From Catenuloplanes atrovinosus (lineage in GTDB: Bacteria > Actinomycetota > Actinomycetes > Mycobacteriales > Micromonosporaceae): DNA of 64,000 nucleotides. The notes under the pieces were generated by a model. The model ran no database searches. It saw only the letters and a program-made list of their open reading frames with translations, and was not told the DNA's origin. Below, one piece after another: positions 23,578 through 31,670 of this stretch; the stretch's first letter is position 1, and every line of letters starts with the position of its first letter. The DNA is taken from the NCBI RefSeq assembly GCF_031458235.1, contig NZ_JAVDYB010000001.1, positions 2,997,001 to 3,061,000 of the forward strand, given 5' to 3'. Position numbers and translations under genes: made by a program.

Positions 23578-24405
23578 TCAGCCGGTGAGGAATTCGAGCG
23601 CGCCGAACGTGGGGCGGTAGCCGAGGGCGCTGCCGGCCGCGCGGGAGTCGTAGACGCGGTCGATGCTGGCCGGCAGGCGCCAGCCGCGTTCGCGGAACGC
23701 GGCGGCGACTCGTGGTGCCCGGGCGGTGATCACGGCGGGTGCGTCGCGGTGCAGGTCGCGGCAGTCGTCGGGGGTGAAGGGGTAGGGGCCGGCGATGTTG
23801 TAGACGCCGGTGGCGCCGTCGGTGGCGGCGGCGAGGACGATCGCGGCGGCGACGTCGTGGACGCCGACGGCGCGGTAGAGCAGGTGTCCGGCGAGCACGT
23901 GCGGGCGTTCGGGGAAGCAGCGGGCGATTCTGAGGGTGACGTGCGGGATGGGGCCGGTGGCGATGAGGCGTTCGGCGGCGAGTTTGGTGTCGTCGTAGAC
24001 GTCGCGGGGGCGGGGTGGGAGGTTTTCGTCGACCCAGACGGCGGCGCTGCGGTCGGGGACGAGGGCGCGGCCGTAGACGCTGGTGCTGCTGATGTAGACG
24101 ATGCGGCGGACGCCGGCGCGGGTGGCCTCGCCGAGGAGGGCGGCGGTGGCGTCGACGTTGACGGCCCAGAACTCGGAGTCGGGGACGGTGCCGAGGTGGG
24201 GTGCGTGGAGGGCGGCGACGTGGACGAGCGTGTCGGTGTCGCGGACGGCGTCGGCGCGGATGCGGGGGTCGCGCAGGTCGCCGGGGACGTCGACCCATCG
24301 TCCGGGTGCGCGGTCGGTGCCGCGTACCGTCCAGCCCGCCTTGTCCAGTGCTGTTGCGGCTGCCGTGCCTACCAGGCCGGCCGCGCCCGTGACCACCACT
24401 CGCAT
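23578..24405 (-). CDS. NAD-dependent epimerase/dehydratase
   Basis: 275-residue extended SDR. Rossmann motif VVTGAAGLVGTAAA at the N-terminus, YISSTSVYGRAL carrying the conserved Ser/Thr, and a catalytic YDDTK (Tyr-x-x-x-Lys). The size and RYGRPTFGALEF-like C-terminus (GYRPTFGALEFLTG) fit nucleotide-sugar epimerases or related reductases. Substrate unknown. Its promoter side faces the Hsp70-type operon tail, separated by 28 bases. Confidence 0.9.
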   Translation of the reverse strand: MRVVVTGAAGLVGTAAATALDKAGWTVRGTDRAPGRWVDVPGDLRDPRIRADAVRDTDTLVHVAALHAPHLGTVPDSEFWAVNVDATAALLGEATRAGVRRIVYISSTSVYGRALVPDRSAAVWVDENLPPRPRDVYDDTKLAAERLIATGPIPHVTLRIARCFPERPHVLAGHLLYRAVGVHDVAAAIVLAAATDGATGVYNIAGPYPFTPDDCRDLHRDAPAVITARAPRVAAAFRERGWRLPASIDRVYDSRAAGSALGYRPTFGALEFLTG

Positions 24406-24433
24406 ACGTCGATCATCGCAGTTTCGCCGGGGG

Positions 24434-24550
24434 TCAGTAGTGCGCCATGAGCCGTCTGGCCGGTCCGTCCACGGTGATTGTGCCGCCGTAGGGGAGGACG
24501 TACTGCGGGTCGGTGTGCCCGATCGGTCCGGCGCGCAGCCGTGGCCACAT
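24434..24550 (-). CDS. 38-residue ORF coupled to the Hsp70-like gene
   Basis: Starts MWPRLRAGPIGHTDPQYVLP and continues YGGTITVDGPARRLMAHY. The ATG shares a base with the TGA of the Hsp70-like gene (TGATG), so re-initiating ribosomes could translate it. The peptide has a plausible beta-type composition and ends 28 bases before the epimerase start. No family recognised. Confidence 0.45.
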   Translation of the reverse strand: MWPRLRAGPIGHTDPQYVLPYGGTITVDGPARRLMAHY

Positions 24551-25992
24551 CAGTACGTCGTGTAGGCGGTGGGGGTGCTGCCCGGGTCGTCCGTCTCCTC
24601 GGCGTCGGGGAGGAGGTAGAGGCAGACGCAGCACAGGATCCAGATGATGTTGATGAGGGCGATCGCCCAGATCCAGCGCGGGTCCTTGTACCACGGCCGC
24701 TTCGGCGGGATGCCGGTCATCACGGGCGGGCGCGGCGGCGGAACCGGGCCTTTGTTGACCATCGGTGGGTGCATCACCGGGGGCGGAGGCGCCTGATGCT
24801 GGTGCATGACGGGCGGCGGCGGCTGCATGATCGGTGGCCCGGACGTCGGGTAGGCGGGGCTGCCGGTGGAGCCGGGCCGGAACGGCGGTACGGACACCGG
24901 GGCCGGCTGCTGCGCGGGCGTCGGCGCGGGCCCGCCGTGGTAGGCGGCGCCCTCGGCGACGACGGTTTCCGGCTGCTCCAGCGTGGTCGGGGCGATCCCG
25001 ATCCGGTTGTGCAGCAGGCTGGCGACCAGCGGGATGCGGGAGGAGCCGCCGACGAGGAAGACGCCGGCCAGGTGGGTGGGGGCGAGGCGGGCGGCGGCGA
25101 CGGTTTCCAGCAGCGTGTCGACGGTGCGGGCGAGGTGGGGGCGCAGCAGCGCTTCGAGTTCCTCGCGGGTGACGTGCGCGGAGATGTCCATCGAGGGTAC
25201 GTGCACGTCGGCGCTGTTGGCCCGGGACAGTGATTCCTTCGCGCCGCGGACGTCGTCGTAGAGGAGGGTGCGCTGGCGGCGCTGGGCGGCGTCGCGGGGT
25301 GCGACCAGCGCGTGCCACAGCGGGTTCGCGCCGGCGTCGTAGGCGCGGCCGAGGTGGTCGACGAGGAGTTGGTCGAAGTCGAGGCCGCCGAGGTCGTGCA
25401 GGCCGCGCTGGGCGAGGACCTCGAATCCGCCGGGGCCGGCGTGCCGGACCACGGCGGCGTCGAACGTGCCGCCGCCGAGGTCGTAGATGGCCAGCGCGCG
25501 GCCGGGCGCGAGGTGCGCGCCGAGCACGGAGGTGTAGTAGGAGGCGGCGGCGACCGGCTCGGCGATCAGGCGCGGCTGCGGCAGTCCGGCCAGGCGGGCG
25601 GCCTCGAACAGCGCGGCCCGGCGCCGCTCGCCCCACTGGGCGGGGTGGGTCATGCGCAGTTCGTCCGGGACGCCGCCGAGGTGGCGGGCGGCCTCCTCGC
25701 CGACGCGGCGCAGGACGGCGGCGATCAGTTGCGCGACGGGGATCTCGCCGCCGCCGAGCAGGACCGCGCCGTCGTCGATGCGGCGCTTGGGGTTCGGCTC
25801 GAACCGGGACGGGTCGTGCAGCGCGGACCGTTCCGCGTCCCGGCCGGTCCGGATCTGTCCGTTACCGTCCAGGTATACGCATGAGGGCAGCAGCGGCGAG
25901 GAGTCGAAGACCAGGGCGCGCGCCGGGCCGTTGTTCGCCCGCACCACGGCCACGGTGTTGGAGGTGCCGAAATCGATCGCCAGGACGCGCAT
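24550..25992 (-). CDS. Membrane-anchored Hsp70-like ATPase
   Basis: 480 residues. Residues 1-345 form an Hsp70/actin-type ATPase: phosphate 1 loop AIDFGTSNTVAVV, phosphate 2 loop IYDLGGGTFDAAVV and adenosine motif VFLVGGSSRIPLV. There is no substrate-binding domain; a Pro/Met/His-rich linker (~350-430) leads to one hydrophobic helix (WIWAIALINIIWILCCVCLY) and a short acidic tail. ATG start with TAGGGT 6 bases upstream, so probably leaderless. Function and partner unknown; the helix suggests an ATP-driven sensor or assembly factor tied to the membrane. Confidence 0.88.
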   Translation of the reverse strand: MRVLAIDFGTSNTVAVVRANNGPARALVFDSSPLLPSCVYLDGNGQIRTGRDAERSALHDPSRFEPNPKRRIDDGAVLLGGGEIPVAQLIAAVLRRVGEEAARHLGGVPDELRMTHPAQWGERRRAALFEAARLAGLPQPRLIAEPVAAASYYTSVLGAHLAPGRALAIYDLGGGTFDAAVVRHAGPGGFEVLAQRGLHDLGGLDFDQLLVDHLGRAYDAGANPLWHALVAPRDAAQRRQRTLLYDDVRGAKESLSRANSADVHVPSMDISAHVTREELEALLRPHLARTVDTLLETVAAARLAPTHLAGVFLVGGSSRIPLVASLLHNRIGIAPTTLEQPETVVAEGAAYHGGPAPTPAQQPAPVSVPPFRPGSTGSPAYPTSGPPIMQPPPPVMHQHQAPPPPVMHPPMVNKGPVPPPRPPVMTGIPPKRPWYKDPRWIWAIALINIIWILCCVCLYLLPDAEETDDPGSTPTAYTTY

Positions 25993-26124
25993 CGGGACAC
26001 CCTAGAACACCAGCGATCATGAGGGTACGCCGGGACAGCGCGGCGTAACCGTCGGCTTCCCGACGCGGGGTCTGTTCACCGTCCGGTCGCCTGCGCGACG
26101 GCCGCGAACCGGCATACTGCGCGA

Positions 26125-26901
26125 GTGGATCACCCGTACCCGTATCTGGACGCGCCCGTGCCGATCGCGTTCGCGCACCGTGGCGGTGCCGCGGACGGCC
26201 TGGAGAACACGGCGGAGGCGTTCGGCCGGTCGGTCGCGCTCGGTTACCGGTATGTGGAGACGGACGTGCACGCCACCGCCGACGGCGTCCCGGTGATCTT
26301 CCACGATCCGGACCTGCGGCGCCTGACCGGCCGCCCGGAGCGGGTGTCGCAGCTGTCCTGGGCGGATCTGGCCAGTGTGCGGGTGTCCGGCGCGGCGGCC
26401 GTACCCCGGCTGGACGAGGTCCTGCACGCGTGGCCGCGGGTGCGGTTCAACATCGACGTGAAGGCCGACGGTGGCGAGGAGCCCACCGTGCGGGTGATCG
26501 AGGCGGCCGGGGCGCGGGACCGGGTGCTGCTGGCCAGCTTCTCCGATGCCCGGCTGGCCCGTATCCGGGCGCTGGCCGGCCCGCGGGTGGCCACGTCGAT
26601 GGGCATGCGCGCGGTCGCCGGGCTGCGGGTGGCGTCGCTGACCGGCCGGCGGATGCGGTTGCCGGAGTCGGTGGTGGCCGCTCAGGTCCCGGTCCGGTAC
26701 GGGCGGCTGCCGGTGGTCGACGCCCGGCTGGTGCGACACGCGCATGCGCAGGGCTTGCAGGTGCACGTGTGGACCATCGATGATCCGGCGCAGATGCACG
26801 CGCTGCTCGACCTGGGCGTGGACGGCATCATGACCGACCGGCTCGACGTGCTCCGTGAAGTGTTCCGCCAGCGTGGCCTGACCTCCTTGGACAATTCATG
26901 A
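26125..26901 (+). CDS. Glycerophosphodiester phosphodiesterase
   Basis: 258-residue cytoplasmic GDPD, hydrolysing glycerophosphodiesters to glycerol-3-phosphate and an alcohol. Motifs: AFAHRGG (catalytic His), LENT, VETDVHATADGVPVIFHDP (metal Glu/Asp and second catalytic His) and the C-terminal VDGIMTDRLDVL. GTG start with CATACT 6 bases upstream, a variant of the leaderless pattern. Its stop overlaps the next gene's ATG as ATGA, so lipid-head-group turnover and transport are probably co-expressed. Confidence 0.94.
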   Translation: MDHPYPYLDAPVPIAFAHRGGAADGLENTAEAFGRSVALGYRYVETDVHATADGVPVIFHDPDLRRLTGRPERVSQLSWADLASVRVSGAAAVPRLDEVLHAWPRVRFNIDVKADGGEEPTVRVIEAAGARDRVLLASFSDARLARIRALAGPRVATSMGMRAVAGLRVASLTGRRMRLPESVVAAQVPVRYGRLPVVDARLVRHAHAQGLQVHVWTIDDPAQMHALLDLGVDGIMTDRLDVLREVFRQRGLTSLDNS

Positions 26902-28265
26902 CTACTGCGGTGATGACGGCCGGCCGGCGGGAGCGGACCGGCTGGTACTTCTACGACTGGGCGATGTCCGCGTTCTCGACCACGGTCATCACCGTGTTCC
27001 TGGGCCCGTTCCTGACCAGCGTCACCAAGGTCGCGGCCGGTTGCGAGCTGGGCGCGGACACCTGCGACCGGTACGTGTACCCGCTCGGCATCGAGGTCGC
27101 GCCCGGCTCGTACTACCCGTACCTGGTGTCGCTGTCGGTGCTGCTGACCGTGTTCGTGCTGCCGGTCGTCGGGGCGATCGCGGACCGGTCCCGGCACAAG
27201 AAGACGATGCTCGCGGTCACCGGGTTCACCGGCGCCGGCGCCACCATCGCCATGGCGTTCGTGACCGGCGACCGCTATCAGCTCGGCGGTGCGCTGTTCG
27301 TCCTCGGCAACGTGGCGCTGGGTGCGTCCGTCGTCGTCTACAACTCGTTCCTGCCCCACCTCGGCGGCCCGGACGAACGCGACGGGATCTCCAGCCGTGG
27401 CTGGGCGCTCGGCTACCTCGGCGGCGGCCTGCTGCTGGCGCTGAACCTGGTCGCGCTGACCATGTTCGAGAACCCGGACGACCCGCGGTCGACGCTCGAC
27501 ATCGCGCGCTGGTGCATCGTCTCCGCCGGCGTGTGGTGGGCCGTGTTCACGCTCGTCCCGCTGTTCTGGCTCAAGGAGCGCCCGTCCGTCTCCGCCGTCC
27601 CCGCCTCCGGCCGCAACGTGCTCCTCGACGGTTTCGTGCAGCTCGGTCACACGATCCGGCAGATGCGCCGCTACCCGCTGACGCTGTTCTTCCTGGCCGC
27701 GTTCCTGATCTACAACGACGGCATCCAGACCGTGATCAACCTCGCCAGCCAGTACGGCACCGAGGAGTTGCGGCTGCCCCAGTCCACGCTGATCATCACG
27801 ATTCTGATCGTGCAGTTCCTGGCGTTCGGCGGCGCGCTGCTGCTCGGCCGGGTCGCGGCCGCGATCGGCGCCTGGAAGACGGTCCTGGCCAGCCTGGTGC
27901 TGTGGACGCTGGTCATCCTGGCCGCGTTCTGGCTTCCCGCCGAGGCACCCGTCCCCTTCATGATCCTCGGTGCCTGCATCGGCCTGGTCCTCGGCGGCAG
28001 CCAGGCCCTGTCCCGCTCCCTGTTCAGCCAGCTCATCCCGGCCGGCAAGGAGGGCGAGTACTACGGCTTCTACGAGATCAGCGACAAGGGCACCAGCTGG
28101 CTCGGCCCGCTGCTGTTCGGCCTGGTCTTCCAGCTCACCAGCAGCTACCGCATCGGCCTGATCAGCCTCCTGATCTTCTTCGTCGCCGGCTTCGCCCTGC
28201 TGCTGTTCGTCCCGGTCCGCCGTGCGATCATCGCCGCCGGCAACACCCCACCCAAGCTCCTCTGA
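26898..28265 (+). CDS. UMF1 (Atg22-like) family MFS transporter
   Basis: 455 residues with about 12 membrane helices. The opening GWYFYDWAMSAFSTTVITVF and the region GGSQALSRSLFSQLIPAGKE followed by GEYYGFYEISDKGTSWLGPL are diagnostic of the UMF1 family, related to the yeast vacuolar effluxer Atg22. Bacterial substrates are unknown. The ATGA overlap with the glycerophosphodiesterase suggests uptake or release of a lipid-derived or amino-acid compound. Confidence 0.92.
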   Translation: MTTAVMTAGRRERTGWYFYDWAMSAFSTTVITVFLGPFLTSVTKVAAGCELGADTCDRYVYPLGIEVAPGSYYPYLVSLSVLLTVFVLPVVGAIADRSRHKKTMLAVTGFTGAGATIAMAFVTGDRYQLGGALFVLGNVALGASVVVYNSFLPHLGGPDERDGISSRGWALGYLGGGLLLALNLVALTMFENPDDPRSTLDIARWCIVSAGVWWAVFTLVPLFWLKERPSVSAVPASGRNVLLDGFVQLGHTIRQMRRYPLTLFFLAAFLIYNDGIQTVINLASQYGTEELRLPQSTLIITILIVQFLAFGGALLLGRVAAAIGAWKTVLASLVLWTLVILAAFWLPAEAPVPFMILGACIGLVLGGSQALSRSLFSQLIPAGKEGEYYGFYEISDKGTSWLGPLLFGLVFQLTSSYRIGLISLLIFFVAGFALLLFVPVRRAIIAAGNTPPKLL

Positions 28266-28276
28266 CGCCCCCGCCC

Positions 28277-28324
28277 GTGTCCCGCGGCCGGAAGCGGCCA
28301 CGCTGCCCGCCGGCCGTGGGACAC
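28277..28324 (+). terminator. Hairpin after the UMF1 gene
   Basis: GTGTCCCGCGGCCGG pairs with CCGGCCGTGGGACAC over 15 bp with a single G-U pair, starting 11 bases after the stop. Probable terminator of the GDPD-UMF1 operon. Confidence 0.6.
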
Positions 28325-28458
28325 ACGGTCGTTCATCGGCCGTCGAGCCTCGGGTGGTGGCGGGGCACAGATTCCTTTCGCGGCTCCCGGCTTCGCGTGC
28401 CCGCTTCCGGCGTGGTCGCGGTGCGAACGCTTCCGCGGGGCAACCTCGCGGCGGCTCC

Positions 28459-29245
28459 GACCGCAAGGCCGGCATCGTGACTCTTACGCTTCGCCTTCGA
28501 CCTCGGCGCCAACTGGCTCCAGCAGTACGACGACAACATCCTCGCGCGCCTCGCTGAGAAAACTCGCGGGCCGTCCGACCGCAAGGCCGGCATCGTGACC
28601 CTTACGGCCGATCGATCACCGGCCGCGTCGTCACCTTGTGAGCCTGACGCGAGGTTGCCGCTCGGCCCGCTCCCAGCCATCCCCGCCGCGGCCCGCTCCG
28701 TGACCGCTGGGGCCGATCTACCGCCGGCCGAATCGCCACACTAGGGAGTCCACCGCCACGACGCGGCCGAATCACCAGCGGAATCAGCGTGACCGATAGG
28801 GCCGATCTCCCGTCGGCCACACCGTCGCACGGTGCCTTCACCGCCACGACCGGCGGAGCCACCAGCGGACATCGGCGTGACCGAACAGTGTGAACTCGCC
28901 GCCACGATCCGCCGAATCACCGGCGGAAATTAGCGTGACCGATGGGACCGATCTCCCACCGGCCGCGTCGTCACAGTGTCAAGCGGGCATCGGCGTGACC
29001 GATCGGCGTGAACTCGCAGCCACGATCCGGCCGAATCACCGGCGGAAGTCGGCGTGAGCGATAGGACCGATCTCCCACCGGCCGCGCCGTCACAGTGTCA
29101 ACTCGCAGCCCGATGGGGCCGAATCGGTCGTGGAAATCAGCGTGGCACATAGAGCCGATCTCCCGTCGGCCGCCCGGTCACGATCGGGATTCGCGGCCGC
29201 GATGGGGTGGATGATCAGGGGAAATCGGCGTGGGGGGTGGTGGCG
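28459..29245. repeat. Degenerate non-coding repeat array with ~29 bp rhythm
   Basis: Fills most of the gene-free interval 28266-29284. The motif CGTGA(C/G)C or close variants starts at 28476, 28594, 28699, 28788, 28876, 28934, 28994, 29053 and 29141. Spacings are 118, 105, 89, 88, 58, 60, 59 and 88, mostly multiples of about 29.5. Full units read CGTGACCGATAGGACCGATC then TCCCACCGGCCGCGTCGTCA, followed by CAGTGTCAA, and alternate with CGAATCACCGGCGGAA. Spacings are not multiples of three and stops occur, so it is not coding. Confidence 0.75.
28481..28570 (+). pseudogene. Possible coding relic inside the repeat array
   Basis: Between the first two repeat copies, 30 codons in one frame read LLRFAFDLGANWLQQYDDNI then LARLAEKTRG, with the strong third-position GC bias and amphipathic pattern of real coding DNA. 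A TGA lies immediately upstream in frame and there is no start codon. It may be a fragment of an unidentified gene captured in the array. Confidence 0.2.
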
Positions 29246-29284
29246 GGACAGCGTGCGGTGGAGTGGTCACGTTAGGGTGCGAGC

Positions 29285-29641
29285 GTGCGCATCGTCATTG
29301 ATCCGGGGGCGGACGAGCCGCCGTACGCGCAGATTCGGGATGCGGTCGCCGGCCAGGCGCGGGACGGGATGCTGCCGGCCGGGACGAGACTGCCGGCGGT
29401 GCGGGCGCTGGCCGGGGAGCTCGGGCTGGCGGTGAACACGGTGGCGCGCGCCTACCGGGAGCTGGAGCAGGCCGGGCTGGTGGAGACCAGGGGGCGGCAC
29501 GGGACCGTGGTCACGGCACGTGCGGCGGGGGCGTCGGCGGAGGCGACGCGGCTGGCGGGGCAGTACGCGACCGCGACGCGCGCGCACGGCGTACCGCCGG
29601 AACAGGCTCTTGATCTCGCACGGGCGGCGCTGGGACTCTGA
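29285..29641 (+). CDS. Short GntR-type regulator (YhcF-like)
   Basis: 118 residues. The N-terminal winged HTH of the GntR family is clear: PPYAQIRDAVAGQARDGMLP, then TRLPAVRALAGELGLAVNTV and ARAYRELEQAGLVETRGRHG. The C-terminal ~40 residues are one or two helices, as in the YhcF/YtrA subfamily that often controls ABC transporters. GTG start with TAGGGT 6 bases upstream (leaderless). The next gene starts 1 base after its stop. Confidence 0.9.
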   Translation: MRIVIDPGADEPPYAQIRDAVAGQARDGMLPAGTRLPAVRALAGELGLAVNTVARAYRELEQAGLVETRGRHGTVVTARAAGASAEATRLAGQYATATRAHGVPPEQALDLARAALGL

Positions 29642-29642
29642 C

Positions 29643-30362
29643 GTGGTCGAGGCGAACGAGACCACGGTGCCGGTGCTGCACTGCGTGTCGCCGGAGGAGA
29701 CGCTCGCGTTCTGGCGGGCGCTCGGGTTCGCGGTCACCTACGAGCAGACGAAACCGTACCTGTACCTGGCGTTCGAGTGGAGCGGGTTCGCGCTGCACTA
29801 CGGCGACGCGCCGGACGGCGTCGACCCGGCGCGCGAGACCACCGGCGGGTGCCTCGTCATGGTCGATGCCGTCGCCGCCTACCATGCCGCGTTCACCGCG
29901 GCGATGCGCGAACACTACGGGAAGGTGCTGTCCAGCGGGCTGCCGCGGATCACCCGGTACCGTCCGGGCGCGTCCCGGTTCACGATCATGGACCCGTCCG
30001 GGAACGCGATCATCTTCATCCAGCGGGACGAGCCGGTGAGCCTGGAGTACGGGGGGTCCAAGAAGCTGCACGGGCTGGCCCGCGCGCTCGACAACGCCCG
30101 CGTCCTGCGCGAGTTCAAGACCGACGATCGTGCCGCCTATCGCGCCCTCGAGTTCGGCCTGCGCCGCCACGGAGACACCGCCACCGCGGCGGAGACGGCC
30201 ACCGCGCTGGCCGTCCTGATCGAACTGTCAGCCGCCCTCGACCGGCCCGAGCGGGCACGGCAGTGGGGCGCCCGGCTCGCCGAGCTGACCCTGACCGCCG
30301 AGGAGGAGAACCGGGCCCGCGCGGCGGTCGCGGACCCGTCCCTGCTGGACCCGTGGCGGTGA
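29643..30362 (+). CDS. VOC family protein with helical C-terminal extension
   Basis: 239 residues. Residues 8-120 match the vicinal-oxygen-chelate fold of glyoxalase/bleomycin-resistance proteins (TVPVLHCVSPEETLAFWRAL ... FTIMDPSGNAIIFIQRDEP). The C-terminal ~100 residues are helical and Ala/Arg-rich, resembling a small repeat bundle (DDRAAYRALEFGLRRHGDTA), and are not part of the usual fold. GTG start 1 base after the GntR stop, so the two are coupled; the regulator may control this protein's ligand or substrate. Confidence 0.82.
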   Translation: MVEANETTVPVLHCVSPEETLAFWRALGFAVTYEQTKPYLYLAFEWSGFALHYGDAPDGVDPARETTGGCLVMVDAVAAYHAAFTAAMREHYGKVLSSGLPRITRYRPGASRFTIMDPSGNAIIFIQRDEPVSLEYGGSKKLHGLARALDNARVLREFKTDDRAAYRALEFGLRRHGDTATAAETATALAVLIELSAALDRPERARQWGARLAELTLTAEEENRARAAVADPSLLDPWR

Positions 30363-30381
30363 CGCGGCGCCCGGCGCCCGG

Positions 30382-30825
30382 TCAGCGGGGCCAGCGGGCC
30401 ATGATCTCGTCGACCGGGGGATCGTCGGCCTCGTAGCTGAAGCCGTGCCGTTCGTACAGGCGGCGGGCCGGGCTGTCCTTCAGCACGGTCAGCCGGATCA
30501 CGGTGCCGTCGGCGTCGGCCCGGTCCAGCAGCGTGCGCAGCACGGCGGTGCCGATGCCGGTGCCCTGCAGGTGCGGGGCCAGGTAGAAGTGCTCCAGCCA
30601 GTGCGCGTCAGCGGCCGGGCGCAGCGCCACGCAGCCGGCCGTGGTGCCGCCGGCCTCGATGACCCAGGTGAAGGCGGCCACGAACCGGTCGCGCATGCGC
30701 TGCCGCACCCGGTGCTCGTCGTACCGCCCGAGGCGCTCCAGACCGGGGCGCATCACCACGGCCCGCAGCTCCACCAGCGTGTCGAGGTCCGCCGCCACGG
30801 CCGGCCGCATCACCCACTCCGTCAT
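30382..30825 (-). CDS. GNAT family N-acetyltransferase
   Basis: 147 residues. The acetyl-CoA-binding region is seen as LEHFYLAPHLQGTGIGTAVL (motif A, Q/RxxGxG/A variant) followed by ARRLYERHGF. Substrate unknown. The ATG is preceded at 7 bases by TAGCCT, matching the leaderless pattern. It converges on the VOC gene with 19 bases between stops and lies 31 bases downstream of arsI, so co-transcription with arsI is also possible. Confidence 0.87.
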   Translation of the reverse strand: MTEWVMRPAVAADLDTLVELRAVVMRPGLERLGRYDEHRVRQRMRDRFVAAFTWVIEAGGTTAGCVALRPAADAHWLEHFYLAPHLQGTGIGTAVLRTLLDRADADGTVIRLTVLKDSPARRLYERHGFSYEADDPPVDEIMARWPR

Positions 30826-30856
30826 GATCCACAGGCTAGACGGTGGGCCGGGGGGC

Positions 30857-31252
30857 TCAGCAGCAGGCGTGCTTCTCGCGTACCCCCGAATCGGCCTTGA
30901 CCACGTAGACCTCCCAGGGCTCGTCGCCGGGGCCGCGCACCCACACCTTGTCCTGCAGCGCGTAACAGCACTCGGTGTCGTTCTCGGCGATCGTGGCCAT
31001 TCCGGCGGCGGCGAGCCGGGACGAGGCGTCACGTACCGCCCCGGTGGTCTCCACCTCGACGCCGAGGTGGTCCAGCGCGGTCGGCCGGCCCGGCTCGCCC
31101 TCGATCAGGACGAGCTTCAGCGGCGGGTCCGCGATCGCGAAGTTCGCGTAGCCGGGCCGGCGCTTGGCCGGGTCGGCACCGAACAGCCTGGCGTAGAACG
31201 CGATCGACGCCTCCAGGTCGCAGACCCGCAGCGCGAGTTGAACACGGGACAT
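30857..31252 (-). CDS. arsI: ArsI/CadI family organoarsenical C-As lyase
   Basis: 131-residue VOC-fold dioxygenase. The key motif NDTECCYALQDKVWV, with the vicinal Cys pair that binds trivalent arsenic in ArsI, is intact, as are an N-terminal His-free strand VQLALRVCDLEASIAFYARL and the metal-ligand region ALDHLGVEVE. The protein ends in a Cys pair (KHACC). ArsI enzymes cleave methyl- or aryl-As(III) bonds; CadI is the close relative induced by cadmium. GGAGGTGG precedes the ATG. Divergent from arsR. Confidence 0.9.
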   Translation of the reverse strand: MSRVQLALRVCDLEASIAFYARLFGADPAKRRPGYANFAIADPPLKLVLIEGEPGRPTALDHLGVEVETTGAVRDASSRLAAAGMATIAENDTECCYALQDKVWVRGPGDEPWEVYVVKADSGVREKHACC

Positions 31253-31272
31253 CAGGCCACCTCCGAGCAGCT

Positions 31273-31338
31273 TGTTTAGACGTTCCTCTAGACAGCTTGC
31301 GCAGCGATTCGACAACTGTCAACCTAGACCGGTGTCTA
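31273..31338. promoter_or_regulatory. Divergent ars promoter with two putative ArsR sites
   Basis: Two related dyads: TAGA-CGTTCC-TCTA at 31277-31290 and TAGACC-GG-TGTCTA at 31325-31338. The second overlaps the arsR GTG, so ArsR binding there would block its own transcription; the first lies upstream of arsI. Half-site similarity between both dyads supports a shared repressor. Confidence 0.55.
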
Positions 31339-31670
31339 AGCAACAAGGCTGCTGCGAGCCGCTGGTCAGCGAGGCCCTGACCCAGGACGGCGCCGCCGAA
31401 CTCGCCCGCGCGTTCAAGACCCTGGGCGATCCGGTACGGCTGCGCGTGCTGTCCCTGATCGCCGCCCGGCGCGGCGACGAGGTCTGCGTCTGCGAGATCA
31501 CCGACGCGTTCGACCTGACCGGCCCGACGATCTCGTACCACCTCAAGCAGCTGCGCGAGGCCGGCCTGGTCGAGTGCGAACGGCGCGGCACCTGGGTCTA
31601 CTACTGGATCGTCCCCGCCCGCCTCGGCTGGCTGTCACGGTTCCTCGACCCGGCCGGAGCGCCACGATGA
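31332..31670 (+). CDS. arsR: ArsR family metal-responsive repressor
   Basis: 112-residue winged-HTH repressor. An N-terminal CCEPL Cys pair and VCVCEITDAF, the ELCVCDL-type metal box of ArsR, give the thiolate ligands for As(III)/Sb(III). The recognition helix lies in TGPTISYHLKQLREAGLVEC, followed by the wing RRGTWVYYWIV. GTG start inside a palindromic operator, with no Shine-Dalgarno. Its stop overlaps the acetyltransferase ATG (ATGA). It probably controls both itself and the divergent arsI. Confidence 0.93.
   Translation: MSKQQGCCEPLVSEALTQDGAAELARAFKTLGDPVRLRVLSLIAARRGDEVCVCEITDAFDLTGPTISYHLKQLREAGLVECERRGTWVYYWIVPARLGWLSRFLDPAGAPR

Noticed and set aside
28459-29245. CRISPR array or coding repeat
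   Set aside because: Units are degenerate with unequal spacing and share no common frame; stops interrupt all frames.
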